Notes under the pieces: model-generated
Databases searched by the model: none
The model's input: only the letters and a program-made list of their open reading frames with translations
What the model was told of the DNA's origin: nothing
Made by a program: the position numbers and the translations under genes
Virus record (IMG/VR): IMGVR_UViG_3300036770_005682
Span: 1 to 64,000 of that record
DNA from: a virus
Length of the DNA: 64,000 bases
Direction: 5' to 3' (one strand)
Part shown: one piece after another, positions 44,601 to 53,400 of the stretch
How the letters are laid out: every line of letters begins with the position of its first letter
How positions within the stretch are numbered: position 1 is the first letter of the stretch

Positions 44601-46007
44601 TACGCGCCAGGTTCGCCAGAAGCAGACACAGCTTATGGACATATTGATATAGATGCGCTGGACGGAATTTACAAACTTGGTCAGCGCCCCAACATGGGTG
44701 ACAACATATTGTGGGGTTTCCTGCAAGCTTCTGGTTTCAATGACAACCCACTATTGCTAGACGTACAAGAATTGAGAGAAATAGCTCAGACAGAAGACGG
44801 GAATGGCAAACGTCAAGCAATTTTGATGTCGCGAGGGGTTAATTCAACCGTTGACGCTAGCGGAAGAAGCGTCCCCGCAACGCGTTTTGTCAACATGCTT
44901 TTGCGACTAAAGAGGTCGATAACTGGACGTGGCGGGCAACAGCATGGTACGGGAGAATATTGGAGCTCTCAACCAACAGAATGGGCCCCAAACAACGATG
45001 GTGCTGCTATCGGCGTATTGGCTAGAGACATGGCCCGCATTGCTTCGCATGAGGTCATGGTTGGCCCAAATTCCAGCGCCACCACCAATGGAGCAGGTGG
45101 AATAGTATCAAGCCACATGTACGAAGCTCTATGGGCGATAGCTAACGCATTGGGTGCGCGAGGGTTTGGGAGAGGCCCCAACGCACTCCATGGAAGCGAA
45201 TACCAAACAGACATACCTGTCAACTCGGTGAATTTCGACCCGGTAACTGGCCTCTATGACCAGGGGGGCTTGGATGCTTTGCGAGACAAGGTGATGGAAC
45301 TTCTTGAGGAATACAACCCAAATGTTCCAGGTTCACAGGGAGGCCTAATGACAGTCGAAAACTGGTCATTGCGGACAGGACGCTTCCAGAGCTCAATAAT
45401 CCCAGATATGGGCCAGGGTTCAATTGTTAACCAAGAACGTAACGATGCTGCCCAGCGTGAACGCCGCCATCTAAACGCTTGGTTGGGGCAGCAAGCAAGC
45501 TGGCTAATACAATTAGCTCAACTACGGAGAGACGAATCAGACCCGGTAAACGGAGACGAAAACAAAGAGTGGAATCGCCGCCTTGAGGCTGCCGGCCATT
45601 CGCTCGTAATGATGGCACCGAATGGAAGAGCTGCGCTAATGGGATACGACGCACTAATACGAAACACCCAAGACTCAATACAGGTTGGTGGTTTAACTAA
45701 TGCTGACAACAGGTTCAGTGACTACGACTTCTGGGAAGACGATATTAGTAGAATCACATTATACCCGCCTAAAGTTGTAGTACTTCTGAATAGGACTTCA
45801 GTTCCGATGCTGCGCATAGCACACGAGCCGACTCAGACAGTTACCAATTATTCGCGGACAAGACAATTTATGGGATGGCTAGAAAACACCGGACTAACAT
45901 GGGACGACATTGTTCCAGAACCTATGGCAAACCCAACCACACAAGAAGAAATTGACCTTGCAAGAAGGCTCACTACGTATCTCCGGCGCTGGGGGTTAAG
46001 CCAATGA
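38628..46007 (+). CDS. Giant polyvalent protein 3 with HExxH motif and possible ADP-ribosyltransferase-like domain
   Basis: A 2459-aa protein. The Cys-18-Cys element is at C184 (RCPPETPNGGQFTN) and C202. A very basic coiled region (230-350) follows. ISGRMG is found once (41226-41243, residues 867-872), dividing the chain into about 870 and 1590 residues. A zincin-like motif, GPHELHHLHVLD, gives H1661, E1662 and H1665. Further on, ILMSRGVNSTVD and GGQQHGTGEYWSSQPTEW (about residues 2060-2125) resemble the R...G.G.Y.S pattern of ADP-ribosyltransferases. That match is weak. Long stretches are not assignable. Rare-type codons AGA and ATA are frequent, unlike in the capsid gene. It is probably an injected multidomain protein. 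Confidence 0.6.
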   Translation: MKSISLVRDKIDGSPFAVLLINKDDVTAFGSSGQGKNWADWVNSQNTQFDSIDDLLDVRLIADTPVPAKTFNESNLSSYLDQENMDLVMQELNKKVLLEVVNTKSAQQEEPIFNDEEDDLPDFIPMSMWPLSDISLASIDVAFKSNLAAYKAKAFNLDRDRRAIELEVKWARAIWDNDRQGWRCPPETPNGGQFTNRMGLGCTTGMIRRLGQTLMSIEDRNKLQMTLPGLEDPRGFLYRAGALIDERAETRVRKFAERKERRAARRVRNIIAKEGKKEQEKLQKEKRRHNRSGESIGDIYRSLTPDATRTSRVRAAGAVKLRRFAARIEEESLRDVGQSQQRRDRRMRAVTEERLSPRKLKQLRDQGGRIPGSDLGGYVQMDVKSDDETYRAMDVNGQLMVPRVLVDMDEMHSNPFYGRPTLKDDTGKEIPNPHVDHKWVTVEEVLAMSSVNRATKPVHDWIEMRKGRGFPGDETISYVDAKELKKIQKENGSIGVRVKLKDDGKGTSAGRGKGKAKTKPAQGGPIGDLEWQPDELPPTTAKQIRDSWRESRKRLGSWIASLDPLSEDDGKTRREKRREKRSKANKPVSAVTADGFWSSLYPDIESPIEAMDRAREASSASDSFRQWFESGQSGNSRRWGYNEVIGTPTPEFAAFKRLADGVISEHGGEVLVEGPDSGHPLRNELDNNFEFNTNYRTSSPFQLYNLRVVTLNDGVEERKVIVLDTVFANAWTDNPRDENNRQLDPTEAGVLQLATKSTVLDVPQDIVEQAEKGDMRVWDFLESANFALMSGRPGTTPGSVWLGFPPADGAQNFGGDRVIRFNKRGAPLSIASGYHARSNTPNLIGVKTVHLGGTSNATIDLRTGAMISGRMGPETILTPDGEKVLDDPSINPFTGEKEKMWIDRLPGARRGRKSRRRVVGDRPEQPGIISRVATAEGRQFSRERRAARRMIKGKTPRDTRPLRQRIEASLYERSRRRTGDIRPEWLQAPDINPAIIEQEIRDAARSNDPEIIASLPEIGGVYGWLLPESYPTGTSWWDSGVNKQRVDALNASLHELGGSFFPPVTQEDIDRLPELAEQGRLWLEDINDPDQQSTPGEVSNWGFAEWKEFEGMTYVYDSRNETKPPIAIVHNASGTTHLIGKDGKHLLSLVPRLSSNGENVFVPIGSPELHRKLETPSQETGFLQTLLGKFRRRDRQQVETEQVIPGLRGRRRTFTRGDTSINDVRAIFEAGDAGSSPTWPYSFATQQRTGSQILPKAMSDAQIALVLASAEKMQAQLEASFRRQLGLPQNESLTEDGIKDFIDELSRNGRKREAGIVINNLHDLAVLDDLLFTQDIGHVNNLKPGRRHMIMLDAGIPLSDAEKKSRRRMTPDLIWITKDTAGSSYFRLSDTGERGQFTSRRTFPQGDVNLLDVATPQGPSSPRPTPTGPALIPGTGDVTGTIIYRGGLYFDTSTGRYVEDLTGLDSDGADFLHKPVPLENYTFNALGDLQGQEFPKIILSSGPGAPRRELAVAAPGINPQDKRVAVQTRPDLVEAIVTQPSSFTELFYMLRNRWRALGSAQKSEAKLQKLGRNPVATADLISGINSPLLARADGLETEEGMSLFTSPVNAPGRTINNAAEVLRAIRNASRKTPTENGLFDEYLPGSAGDLRRQSTVVSGPHELHHLHVLDSLGIMESLPFETVYLPSTQPIGNQVDMQAYGYGLPHIDNGLFMPLNSALQLDFAARTMRRLLDSGSQQDRDGWDRTWGRRAGGRYDINKADVEEVERMSALAWKHAADELSRVASEYGNKRNDALGRWRVGNGVGEKDNDKDLAEVTNYVMNGVIAEQAEYLLHRHIITNDDVMQQIAESHIADMTRRSIDANKRIDRLEQLRSAQTAVGRRATGGYSPDDVDPIELLPILDRHGDGVTTTAPLRDLGEISEIMADHKALGFAAPLEIDPVTGEFVPQILTDDQIEALALIDYAYKRHNIMTNMMGQSRNAAIEEARAEFGYAPGSPEADTAYGHIDIDALDGIYKLGQRPNMGDNILWGFLQASGFNDNPLLLDVQELREIAQTEDGNGKRQAILMSRGVNSTVDASGRSVPATRFVNMLLRLKRSITGRGGQQHGTGEYWSSQPTEWAPNNDGAAIGVLARDMARIASHEVMVGPNSSATTNGAGGIVSSHMYEALWAIANALGARGFGRGPNALHGSEYQTDIPVNSVNFDPVTGLYDQGGLDALRDKVMELLEEYNPNVPGSQGGLMTVENWSLRTGRFQSSIIPDMGQGSIVNQERNDAAQRERRHLNAWLGQQASWLIQLAQLRRDESDPVNGDENKEWNRRLEAAGHSLVMMAPNGRAALMGYDALIRNTQDSIQVGGLTNADNRFSDYDFWEDDISRITLYPPKVVVLLNRTSVPMLRIAHEPTQTVTNYSRTRQFMGWLENTGLTWDDIVPEPMANPTTQEEIDLARRLTTYLRRWGLSQ

Positions 46008-46393
46008 AAAAAATAGACAAATCAGAGCTGAGTCGTGATGAATTTGCAATGTATTCGCAAAGCAAATTAAAACTCACACAAGCAGTTGAGGAGCTTATCA
46101 ACCTGCTTGGGTATCCGCCATTCGGATTTGATAAAACCGGCAAGTCAAGCGAAATGTATGCCGAAGTCATGGCTGACATAAATGAAACTTTAAACAACAT
46201 TGATGAGGAAGATTTCATTACAGATAGATACGTGCCACTAGCCGAAATAAAGAAAAAATACGCAACAGAAATATCTCAAGCCAAGCGGCTGAGAGATGCA
46301 CATCCAAACATTGGCGCTGCGATTAAAGCATGGTTCGAAGATAATAAATTACAATTAGACGAGTCGATTGCATACCAATATGGCATTGGCTGA
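46004..46393 (+). CDS. Small helical hypothetical protein
   Basis: A 129-aa protein starting within the stop of giant gene 3 (ATGA). It is nearly all helix: LSRDEFAMYSQSKLKLTQAV, EELINLLGYPPFGFDKTG, AEVMADINETLNNIDEEDFI, IKKKYATEISQAKRLRDAHP. No conserved catalytic pattern is visible. It lies between two giant genes. A chaperone-like partner is possible from size, helicity and coupling. Confidence 0.5.
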   Translation: MKKIDKSELSRDEFAMYSQSKLKLTQAVEELINLLGYPPFGFDKTGKSSEMYAEVMADINETLNNIDEEDFITDRYVPLAEIKKKYATEISQAKRLRDAHPNIGAAIKAWFEDNKLQLDESIAYQYGIG

Positions 46394-46395
46394 AC

Positions 46396-49300
46396 ATGGA
46401 AGACGAAGCAAAAAAACCGGATAATAGAAAAAATCGCCGGAAGAAAAAGAACTGGGAAAAACTGAAAGAATCTCCGATAGTCGGTATTTCAACCCTTCCT
46501 GGCGGGGGACTTGTTTCCGCACCGATAATGGGAAAAGCTCTGGGCTCAAGAATAGGTCGCCGAATAGGCGGAGCAGGCAAAACACCAACAGACATGAACC
46601 CGGCAACCGCCAGAGATGCTGACAAGGACATGATAGTTCTTGAAGGTGTACCCACCATAAATCAGGGTAGAGGAGTACCCGACCCAACGCCAGGCGGTGA
46701 AATATCAGGCCGCATGGGGAGGGAACAAAACAAAGAAGAATTTGTGGGCTTAGAAAAGTTGCTCAGGCAACATTTTGGCCAATTTGCAAAATTCCAAGAA
46801 TGGACGAGAAACAAAGATTGGCGCGCATTCCACAGAAACCATTTTGACTGGTGGATGTTCCCAATCCCAAGGGGCTCTAATACGTATCGCGATGAGTACA
46901 ACGTCGCAGGCGAGCCACTGGCAGAACTATTAAACAATAGACGATATATGGAAACCTTGCCAGCAGCAATGCGAATGTATCTTCGCTCAATCGGCTGGGA
47001 CATGGATAAGAAAAACTGGATTGCTGATGCTGATATAGAAAACGGTCAAGAGCCGGTACGAAGTCTAAATCAAGCTCGCTTGTATAAAATCGCTCAGTCC
47101 GCAGAAGCACACAACTTGATTGACGAACTGCGCTCAGTGAGTCTGATGGTTGACGATATGCGAGCCAGTGGGATACGCGTAGGAAATGATAATTATTGGA
47201 ACTCTATTTCTGGTCGCATGGCCAACAACGAATTTGTAAAACCAGATTTTCCAGAAAATGCAAAACCTGGAGACAAGTACTCGACAGGCGTTGAAGGTGA
47301 TACGCGCGAGTGGCAATTTGACGGCAGACTATGGGTAAGACAGGACTCAGGCGGCAAGCGCGCGGCAACAATGGGGTTCCGCAAAGCTGGTGGAAGTACA
47401 GGGAAAAGTATTTCGCCATCCGCTACATCAATTGCTGTTGGCCAAAACAAAAGAGCAATGACATATGGGACTCCAGAATTTGATGAAATATGGGCCCGCA
47501 GGGACGCCAATAACGAAGCCGGGGAAGGCGATGGAGTTACGTTTGACTGGAAAGATGAATCCTCGAGACTCCAATACATAGCATTAATGAATGGCTCCGG
47601 ATTCCCGATGAAACACCCGAAGACCAGAAAACGTGTTGGTTGGGCAAAATTCGGAGAAGGGGCAAACCCTCCAGGGGATTATCCGAGAAGGGGTGTGCCC
47701 GGATGGGTCGACAGGCTTAAACCAGAACTAAAGGACCTCGGAATAGCAATAGTACCCAAAGACCACAGCACAATGGGGGACCAGTACGGTTCATGGATTT
47801 CTTTTTCTGGCACCCCTGGTTCGCCCTCCGCTGAAGGCCAAGCAGCAAAACAACTTTTAACACATTTGGCAGAAACTATAAGCCCAGATACGTTTTATGA
47901 ACACTTTGAAGCGTGGTTACGAAATCCTTACGTGACTGCGAAAAAAAATGGGAAAGATGTTGGCGTTAGGCTTGCGTTTAATAACGATAGAGAGCGCTTA
48001 CTAAATGAATACAGGCGTCGCGTCATTGCTCTACGAGATTCTATGTATGACTACTTCGGTAACCCAATGGATGAAGTTGGCGCAACGATGGTTAAACCTG
48101 TTGTAGACGATGAACTATCCCCATCTACTCAAATAGGAAGCACTGGGAACGACTGGAAAGACATAACATCATCTGCCCCTTGGGCTGCACAGCGCATTGC
48201 AGCTGCCGCAACAGAGGCTGCAGCAGACGAAATACCACGCAGCAAAGACAGACTGAAGCACATGATTCAATCACGTGTTCAAATGACATTGCCGCAAGAA
48301 ATAGTTGATTTAATCGGCACATCTGAATCATTGATTGACACGCTCTTGCGAGAGAATTTCAAAAATAGAGATTGGGGCCGTGATTCGGAATTTGACGCCC
48401 CAGATATTTTGCCGTCAGGTGACGCAGAAACTCTGGAAATTGTCGATGAACTAGGAGACCAGTTTATTGAATTAATAACCAGTAGAGAATCAACCACAGA
48501 AATAACAGACAATGACGCAATAGAGTTCGCTAGAGACATGGCAGATGACAGCGTGAACATGCGAGCAGTAAAGCCGTTTCTCCAGAAAAAATTAGACGCA
48601 AAAATATCTGGCAGGATGGGAAACAAACCAGAAACAAACGTTGAAGCCGAGAACATAGATTTTCTCCCAGAGTCACCGAATCATCTCGGCAACCACTTCA
48701 CATCGCGCCACGAGGGCTATGACATCAGGCCGGACCCCGTTGACTCGATACAGGAGGCTCGCAGAACTGGAGCTCCATTAAAGGGTCTTACTCCTGGCTC
48801 TTACAGCGAACAAATCCAGAAATATATGAACGGGCTTACAGATTATGTAATTGGTCTTGGGTTTACAAGCTACATGCAAACCAACCCAGATTTCTATATT
48901 GGCTCACAAGATGAAGAGGGTAGACAGAGGGCCGCTGATTTTCGCGGCTACCTCGGAGGATGGATTGGCACCGTATCTGCCGCAATAATGGATTTGGGCA
49001 CCTTTGGTGAAGATTTTGAGCTAGACGATGAACACAGAGAATTTCTGCGTCCATTCCTGGGTTCATCGGTAGACAAAATGAAAAATTTTTCCGACATACC
49101 AGACGAGGACCCTTCTGGGTATGGCGGCAACACAATGCAGGTGCTAAAGGGTTTGCTTTCCAGGGGTGTTGTGACAAGCACCCCAACAGATGGCAACGAA
49201 CTTAATGACATTGCTACAGGGTTGGCAATGAGGGCCATACATGCAGCAATAAAAACCAATAACCATGAACGAATCGGCGTTTCTGATGCACGGCAAGCAA

Positions 49301-50190
49301 CAGAAGACACGCTTGACTGGTGGAATGACGCCATAGGTGCTGCACTACTTACGACATCGCCTTCCGACTATGAATCAATCGATGATATTGGTTACTCAAA
49401 TCTAATGACCGAATCAGAAGTGTCAGTGGCTATGCCGGTATCAGCTGCTATACAAATGCTGAGGGAAGGCGAATTCAAAACACTCTTCGAAACAGATACA
49501 AGCCAAGGTAATAGCAACAAGTCTGCAAGGAGGACAGCAGAGTTTGCAATGTTTGGCATTTTGCCATCATATGCAGGCAAGCGCCCATCTTATGGCGTCC
49601 TTCATGTCGGAGGAATAACAGAGGATGCCCTTCAAAACACCAATCAATACGGCCCAGTACGTATTGTATTGAAAAAAGATGTCAATAAAGACGTTACATG
49701 GACCGAAATAGACTCTCTATCTTTGATGTCGTCAGCCTCAACGTTGCAAAAGCCGTCAAAACACAGTCTTTTCGGGCAGAGGCTAACCGCCGATACGCCA
49801 TTCACTAGAGTGAGCGCAGAGGACATCATTGCTCTAATTGAAAGAGGAAGAAATACTGGTTCAGCCGACGATAAAACAGCAATCGGAAGAACCAAGTATG
49901 CAGAAGCTCAAATTCATAAGTCAATTACCCCCGACGATATTGCATACATAATTATTGACGACACTGAATGGTACGGAACCCCTACACCTGATTTTCCGCC
50001 GCTGCGAGCCAATGGCGCTGCCATCAATGACGACTCAGCTGAATACGAAGCTGCCATGGACGTGTACCCAGATGACATAATGGATTATGACGGGTACATA
50101 CAGATATCAAAAATTGCTGAATCTCTTAACATACCCGTGATTCGTGCTTCAGACACCTATGACGCCGGCGAGGAAATAATTAGGCCATGA
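46396..50190 (+). CDS. Giant polyvalent protein 4 with DUF3626-like C-terminal domain
   Basis: A 1264-aa protein. A lysine-rich start is followed by a 36-residue block (residues 67-102, NPATARDADKD, VPTINQGRGVPDPTPGGE) shared with the 3462-aa protein. Immediately behind it is ISGRMG (46702-46719). Further elements are ISGRMA at 47206-47223 and ISGRMG at 48604-48621. The predicted pieces are about 105, 168, 466 and 525 residues. The last contains a DUF3626-like domain (about 1009-1195): FKTLFETDTSQG, FAMFGILPSYAGKRPSYGVL, QYGPVRIVLKKDV, DSLSL, AEAQIHKSITPDDI. It is clearly related to the end of giant protein 1. The middle pieces have no recognised domain. Confidence 0.65.
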   Translation: MEDEAKKPDNRKNRRKKKNWEKLKESPIVGISTLPGGGLVSAPIMGKALGSRIGRRIGGAGKTPTDMNPATARDADKDMIVLEGVPTINQGRGVPDPTPGGEISGRMGREQNKEEFVGLEKLLRQHFGQFAKFQEWTRNKDWRAFHRNHFDWWMFPIPRGSNTYRDEYNVAGEPLAELLNNRRYMETLPAAMRMYLRSIGWDMDKKNWIADADIENGQEPVRSLNQARLYKIAQSAEAHNLIDELRSVSLMVDDMRASGIRVGNDNYWNSISGRMANNEFVKPDFPENAKPGDKYSTGVEGDTREWQFDGRLWVRQDSGGKRAATMGFRKAGGSTGKSISPSATSIAVGQNKRAMTYGTPEFDEIWARRDANNEAGEGDGVTFDWKDESSRLQYIALMNGSGFPMKHPKTRKRVGWAKFGEGANPPGDYPRRGVPGWVDRLKPELKDLGIAIVPKDHSTMGDQYGSWISFSGTPGSPSAEGQAAKQLLTHLAETISPDTFYEHFEAWLRNPYVTAKKNGKDVGVRLAFNNDRERLLNEYRRRVIALRDSMYDYFGNPMDEVGATMVKPVVDDELSPSTQIGSTGNDWKDITSSAPWAAQRIAAAATEAAADEIPRSKDRLKHMIQSRVQMTLPQEIVDLIGTSESLIDTLLRENFKNRDWGRDSEFDAPDILPSGDAETLEIVDELGDQFIELITSRESTTEITDNDAIEFARDMADDSVNMRAVKPFLQKKLDAKISGRMGNKPETNVEAENIDFLPESPNHLGNHFTSRHEGYDIRPDPVDSIQEARRTGAPLKGLTPGSYSEQIQKYMNGLTDYVIGLGFTSYMQTNPDFYIGSQDEEGRQRAADFRGYLGGWIGTVSAAIMDLGTFGEDFELDDEHREFLRPFLGSSVDKMKNFSDIPDEDPSGYGGNTMQVLKGLLSRGVVTSTPTDGNELNDIATGLAMRAIHAAIKTNNHERIGVSDARQATEDTLDWWNDAIGAALLTTSPSDYESIDDIGYSNLMTESEVSVAMPVSAAIQMLREGEFKTLFETDTSQGNSNKSARRTAEFAMFGILPSYAGKRPSYGVLHVGGITEDALQNTNQYGPVRIVLKKDVNKDVTWTEIDSLSLMSSASTLQKPSKHSLFGQRLTADTPFTRVSAEDIIALIERGRNTGSADDKTAIGRTKYAEAQIHKSITPDDIAYIIIDDTEWYGTPTPDFPPLRANGAAINDDSAEYEAAMDVYPDDIMDYDGYIQISKIAESLNIPVIRASDTYDAGEEIIRP

Positions 50191-50411
50191 ACGAACTATT
50201 TGCAGAGGGTATTGGAGGGGGTGCCAAAATGTATAAAACCCATACTACATTTGTTGGAGATAGCCCTATCTACTTCGGGTACATCCTGAAAAATGGACAA
50301 AAAGGTGGAATAATTAATTTGTCTTCCGTTGTTGCCTCCAACCCTTCCTGGAAGGTTGTGGACGAATTTGCTACTACTAACGAACCTCTAGAAAACCCTA
50401 GAAATCAATGA
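50187..50411 (+). CDS. Small hypothetical protein
   Basis: A 74-aa protein if read from the ATGA overlap. An internal ATG at 50229 has a strong GGAGGGGG ribosome site (50214-50221) and would give 60 aa (MYKTHTTFVGDSPIYFGYIL). The fold looks like a short beta protein with GQKGGIINLSSVVAS. It is coupled at its end to the largest gene (ATGA). Function unknown. Confidence 0.5.
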   Translation: MNELFAEGIGGGAKMYKTHTTFVGDSPIYFGYILKNGQKGGIINLSSVVASNPSWKVVDEFATTNEPLENPRNQ

Positions 50412-53400
50412 ACGAAAATAACGATTTACAATTTGATGAAAAGGACATACTTGGCGCTCCACGGATGGTGCGCGTCACGGACCCAGATGTTTTTTCAGAC
50501 CCAGACTCAGCGCGAGTAGCAGCTAGGCGCTTGGGGTGTATTGGAATCAGAAGATACTTAAACCGTTCCGGCGGTGAGTCATGGATGCCGTGTACAAACG
50601 AATCAGACTACAGAAAATACAGCGGCATAGGTGTTTCTGGAAGAAGATTTAGACGTCAACAGCTAGAAAGAGAAATACGTCAAATAACCGGCCGTGGCAA
50701 ACTAGCAAAAAAGACTATCGATTCTGCTGTAGAAACAAAAGCATCCAAGGCGAACAACTACACCAAACCCGAACTGCGCGAACGCCTCAAGCAGCGTATT
50801 ATGGCTGGTTCTGACGGAGGTGCACCTGGTCAGTGGTCTGCGCGCAAGGCACAAATGCTGGCTCAAGCGTACAAAAAAGCTGGCGGTGGATATAAGACTG
50901 GTGGAAAATCAAAAACGCAGCGTTCACTTTCTACATGGACAAAGCAAAACTGGCGAACAAGCGACGGCAAAAAAGCCAGACGAGGAAACTACACAAGGAG
51001 ATACCTCCCAGCTAAAGCGTGGTCAAAACTAACACCAGCGCAAAGAGCTGCAACGAATAAGAAGAAAATAGAAGGCTCAAAACAAGGTGAGCAGTTTGTG
51101 CCTAATACTGCCGCTGCTCGCTCCGCAAGAAAGCGGTCTGTTCGCGGGGCAAAACATTCTGCTTTTTATGAACTTCTTGAAATAAAAAGCATAGAAGGTT
51201 TAATAGAAGTAAAAGCCTTGCCTAGAAGAGCTGCCAGAAGAACACTGCAAACACCAGGCGCACTAAAGCCGCGCCTTAACTCAATGGGGAGAGACCTCAA
51301 CCCCGCTACGGCGCGAAACGCCGACAAAGACCCGTATGTTCTTGAAGGAATCCCAACAATCAACCGTGGGCGAGGCGTTCTTGACCCCACGCCTGGAGGA
51401 AAGCCAAGCCGGTGGGTTCCTCGCGTAAGAAAAGCGCCTTCCAAACCTGAAGTAGCTCCAGAAGCAAAGCCTGCACGTGTTTTACAGAGACAAGCAGAAC
51501 GCCTACCAAAACCACCACAGACACAGCGGCGAGAGTCTTCTTTCGATTGGCTACCTTCAGATTCAGATACATGGACAGAAGAAAACAAGAGACGTCTATT
51601 CGGGTTGCATAAAGAATCAGGGTTTTCTTACTCTGAGTTTGCTAAACGAAATGGTTTATTCGCGGACGACGTACGTGAGTCTGTCGAGACCATAAAGAAC
51701 AAGCGCAAGTCACGGCTCAACGCATTCAAGAAAAATCACCCCAAGTTGATGTCCGTAATTGGTTCGTTTGGTGCCGTGCGAGATGAAGCCATGGAAGCTG
51801 TCGCAGACGGAAAAGTAAAGGATTGGCCTTCCGTTGTGTCATGGGCATTCAAGGACCCCGAACTACGCCGCCAGCGTCTTTCAGACAGAGCAGTTAACGA
51901 CCTTTTCAATAGTGTAAGTAATGGCCTTGACCCCGATGGCAAGTCAGACACTGTTCTCGGATTTATACCCTCTAAAACAAAACCAGGAAAATCTGTTAAA
52001 ACGTTTGCAAAGCGTGGAGCACTCCCCCCAGATTTCACCAGTAGATTCACAACACGCAGAACAGCAGTAGCGCCAGCAAGAAGCATTACATCTATACCAG
52101 AAAGAGCGATACGCCGCCCAGAACGACGCATACAGCGAATTAGTCGCGATATCGAGCGCACGGCGGCAGCATACGAACGTCTTGATGCGATATCGGGTCG
52201 AATGACATCAATATCCGGGCGTATGGCTACGCCCCCTGGCCCAGACTCATCATGGTCGAACCAGCAAAAAGCTCAATGGAAAGCAGAGCAATGGCGGAAA
52301 CGATTCCTATTTGACGAAGCGTTGAATTCAGCAAGAGTCAATCTTTCACCAGAGCTTCAGGCGCACATTGCTAAGTATCCAGATACAGCCACTGCGGCAC
52401 GAGCGATAATGGATATGTCCGACAAGGACCTAGACGCACTGTTCAAGGCTCATAATGATGCACTCAAGGGAGCCAACATAACCATTAAGCCACCTCGTAG
52501 AGATGAGCTCCCTCTTCTGCCGTCCGAAGTGGCCGAAGCAGCCCAAATCAAACGCCCATTGGTTAGAGCATTCCTTGATGAATACAGGAAAATGGCACCG
52601 AACGGAACACTGTCGAGGCTCGATGTCGACACAATGTCAAATGAAGACGTCGAAGAAATGTTCAACCGCTATATCTTGCCGGAAATGGTTGACCCAACAC
52701 GCTTGGATGCAGCAGGTGTTGTAGACGTTGCGCAGAGAATCTCCCAGCCAGGTCAGGAAAATTCCCCTCTCCGTCTGTTGGACAATCTCGCCTACATGGC
52801 CAGCGACGACATGATGAGCCTAGAAGCTCGACGCAGGATTTTAGAAGAACGACTGAATGCTGGTATTGCGGCTGGAACAATGACTCCGGCGCAGCAGCAA
52901 GCTACGCAAAATGCTCTAGACGCAATAGACATGGAACTAGCGAAACTAGTTGCCGATTACGAGGCAGGTCAGCCGCTAGATACATCAATTCCATTTATCC
53001 CTGAAAACATACCTGACCCACGCAAAATGCCTCTCTGGGCTGGGGGACGTCGAGCCCTGGATTTCAACGACCCCGTTACAGCAGAAGATTACGTCATGTT
53101 CCTTCTAGAAAACGACGACGTAGGATTTCACCCTGAGTGGGGCCCCATAACACGCCAGGAATGGAACAACTGGGATGAAGATATAGAACAACGTATACAA
53201 CGAGCAGTCGAAGTGCATTACGAGGGTGGCGAGCTAGAAGCGGAAGATGCAATGAACGCTCTCACGGCCGAATACCAACAATGGTACAACGTTGGCATTG
53301 AAGCAGGCTGGATTGAAGGACAAGAAGAAGAAGAGCCACAACCCGAAAGGCCAATACGAGACGAATTTGGTGTACTCGATGAAGACTGGGTTTGGAATAC

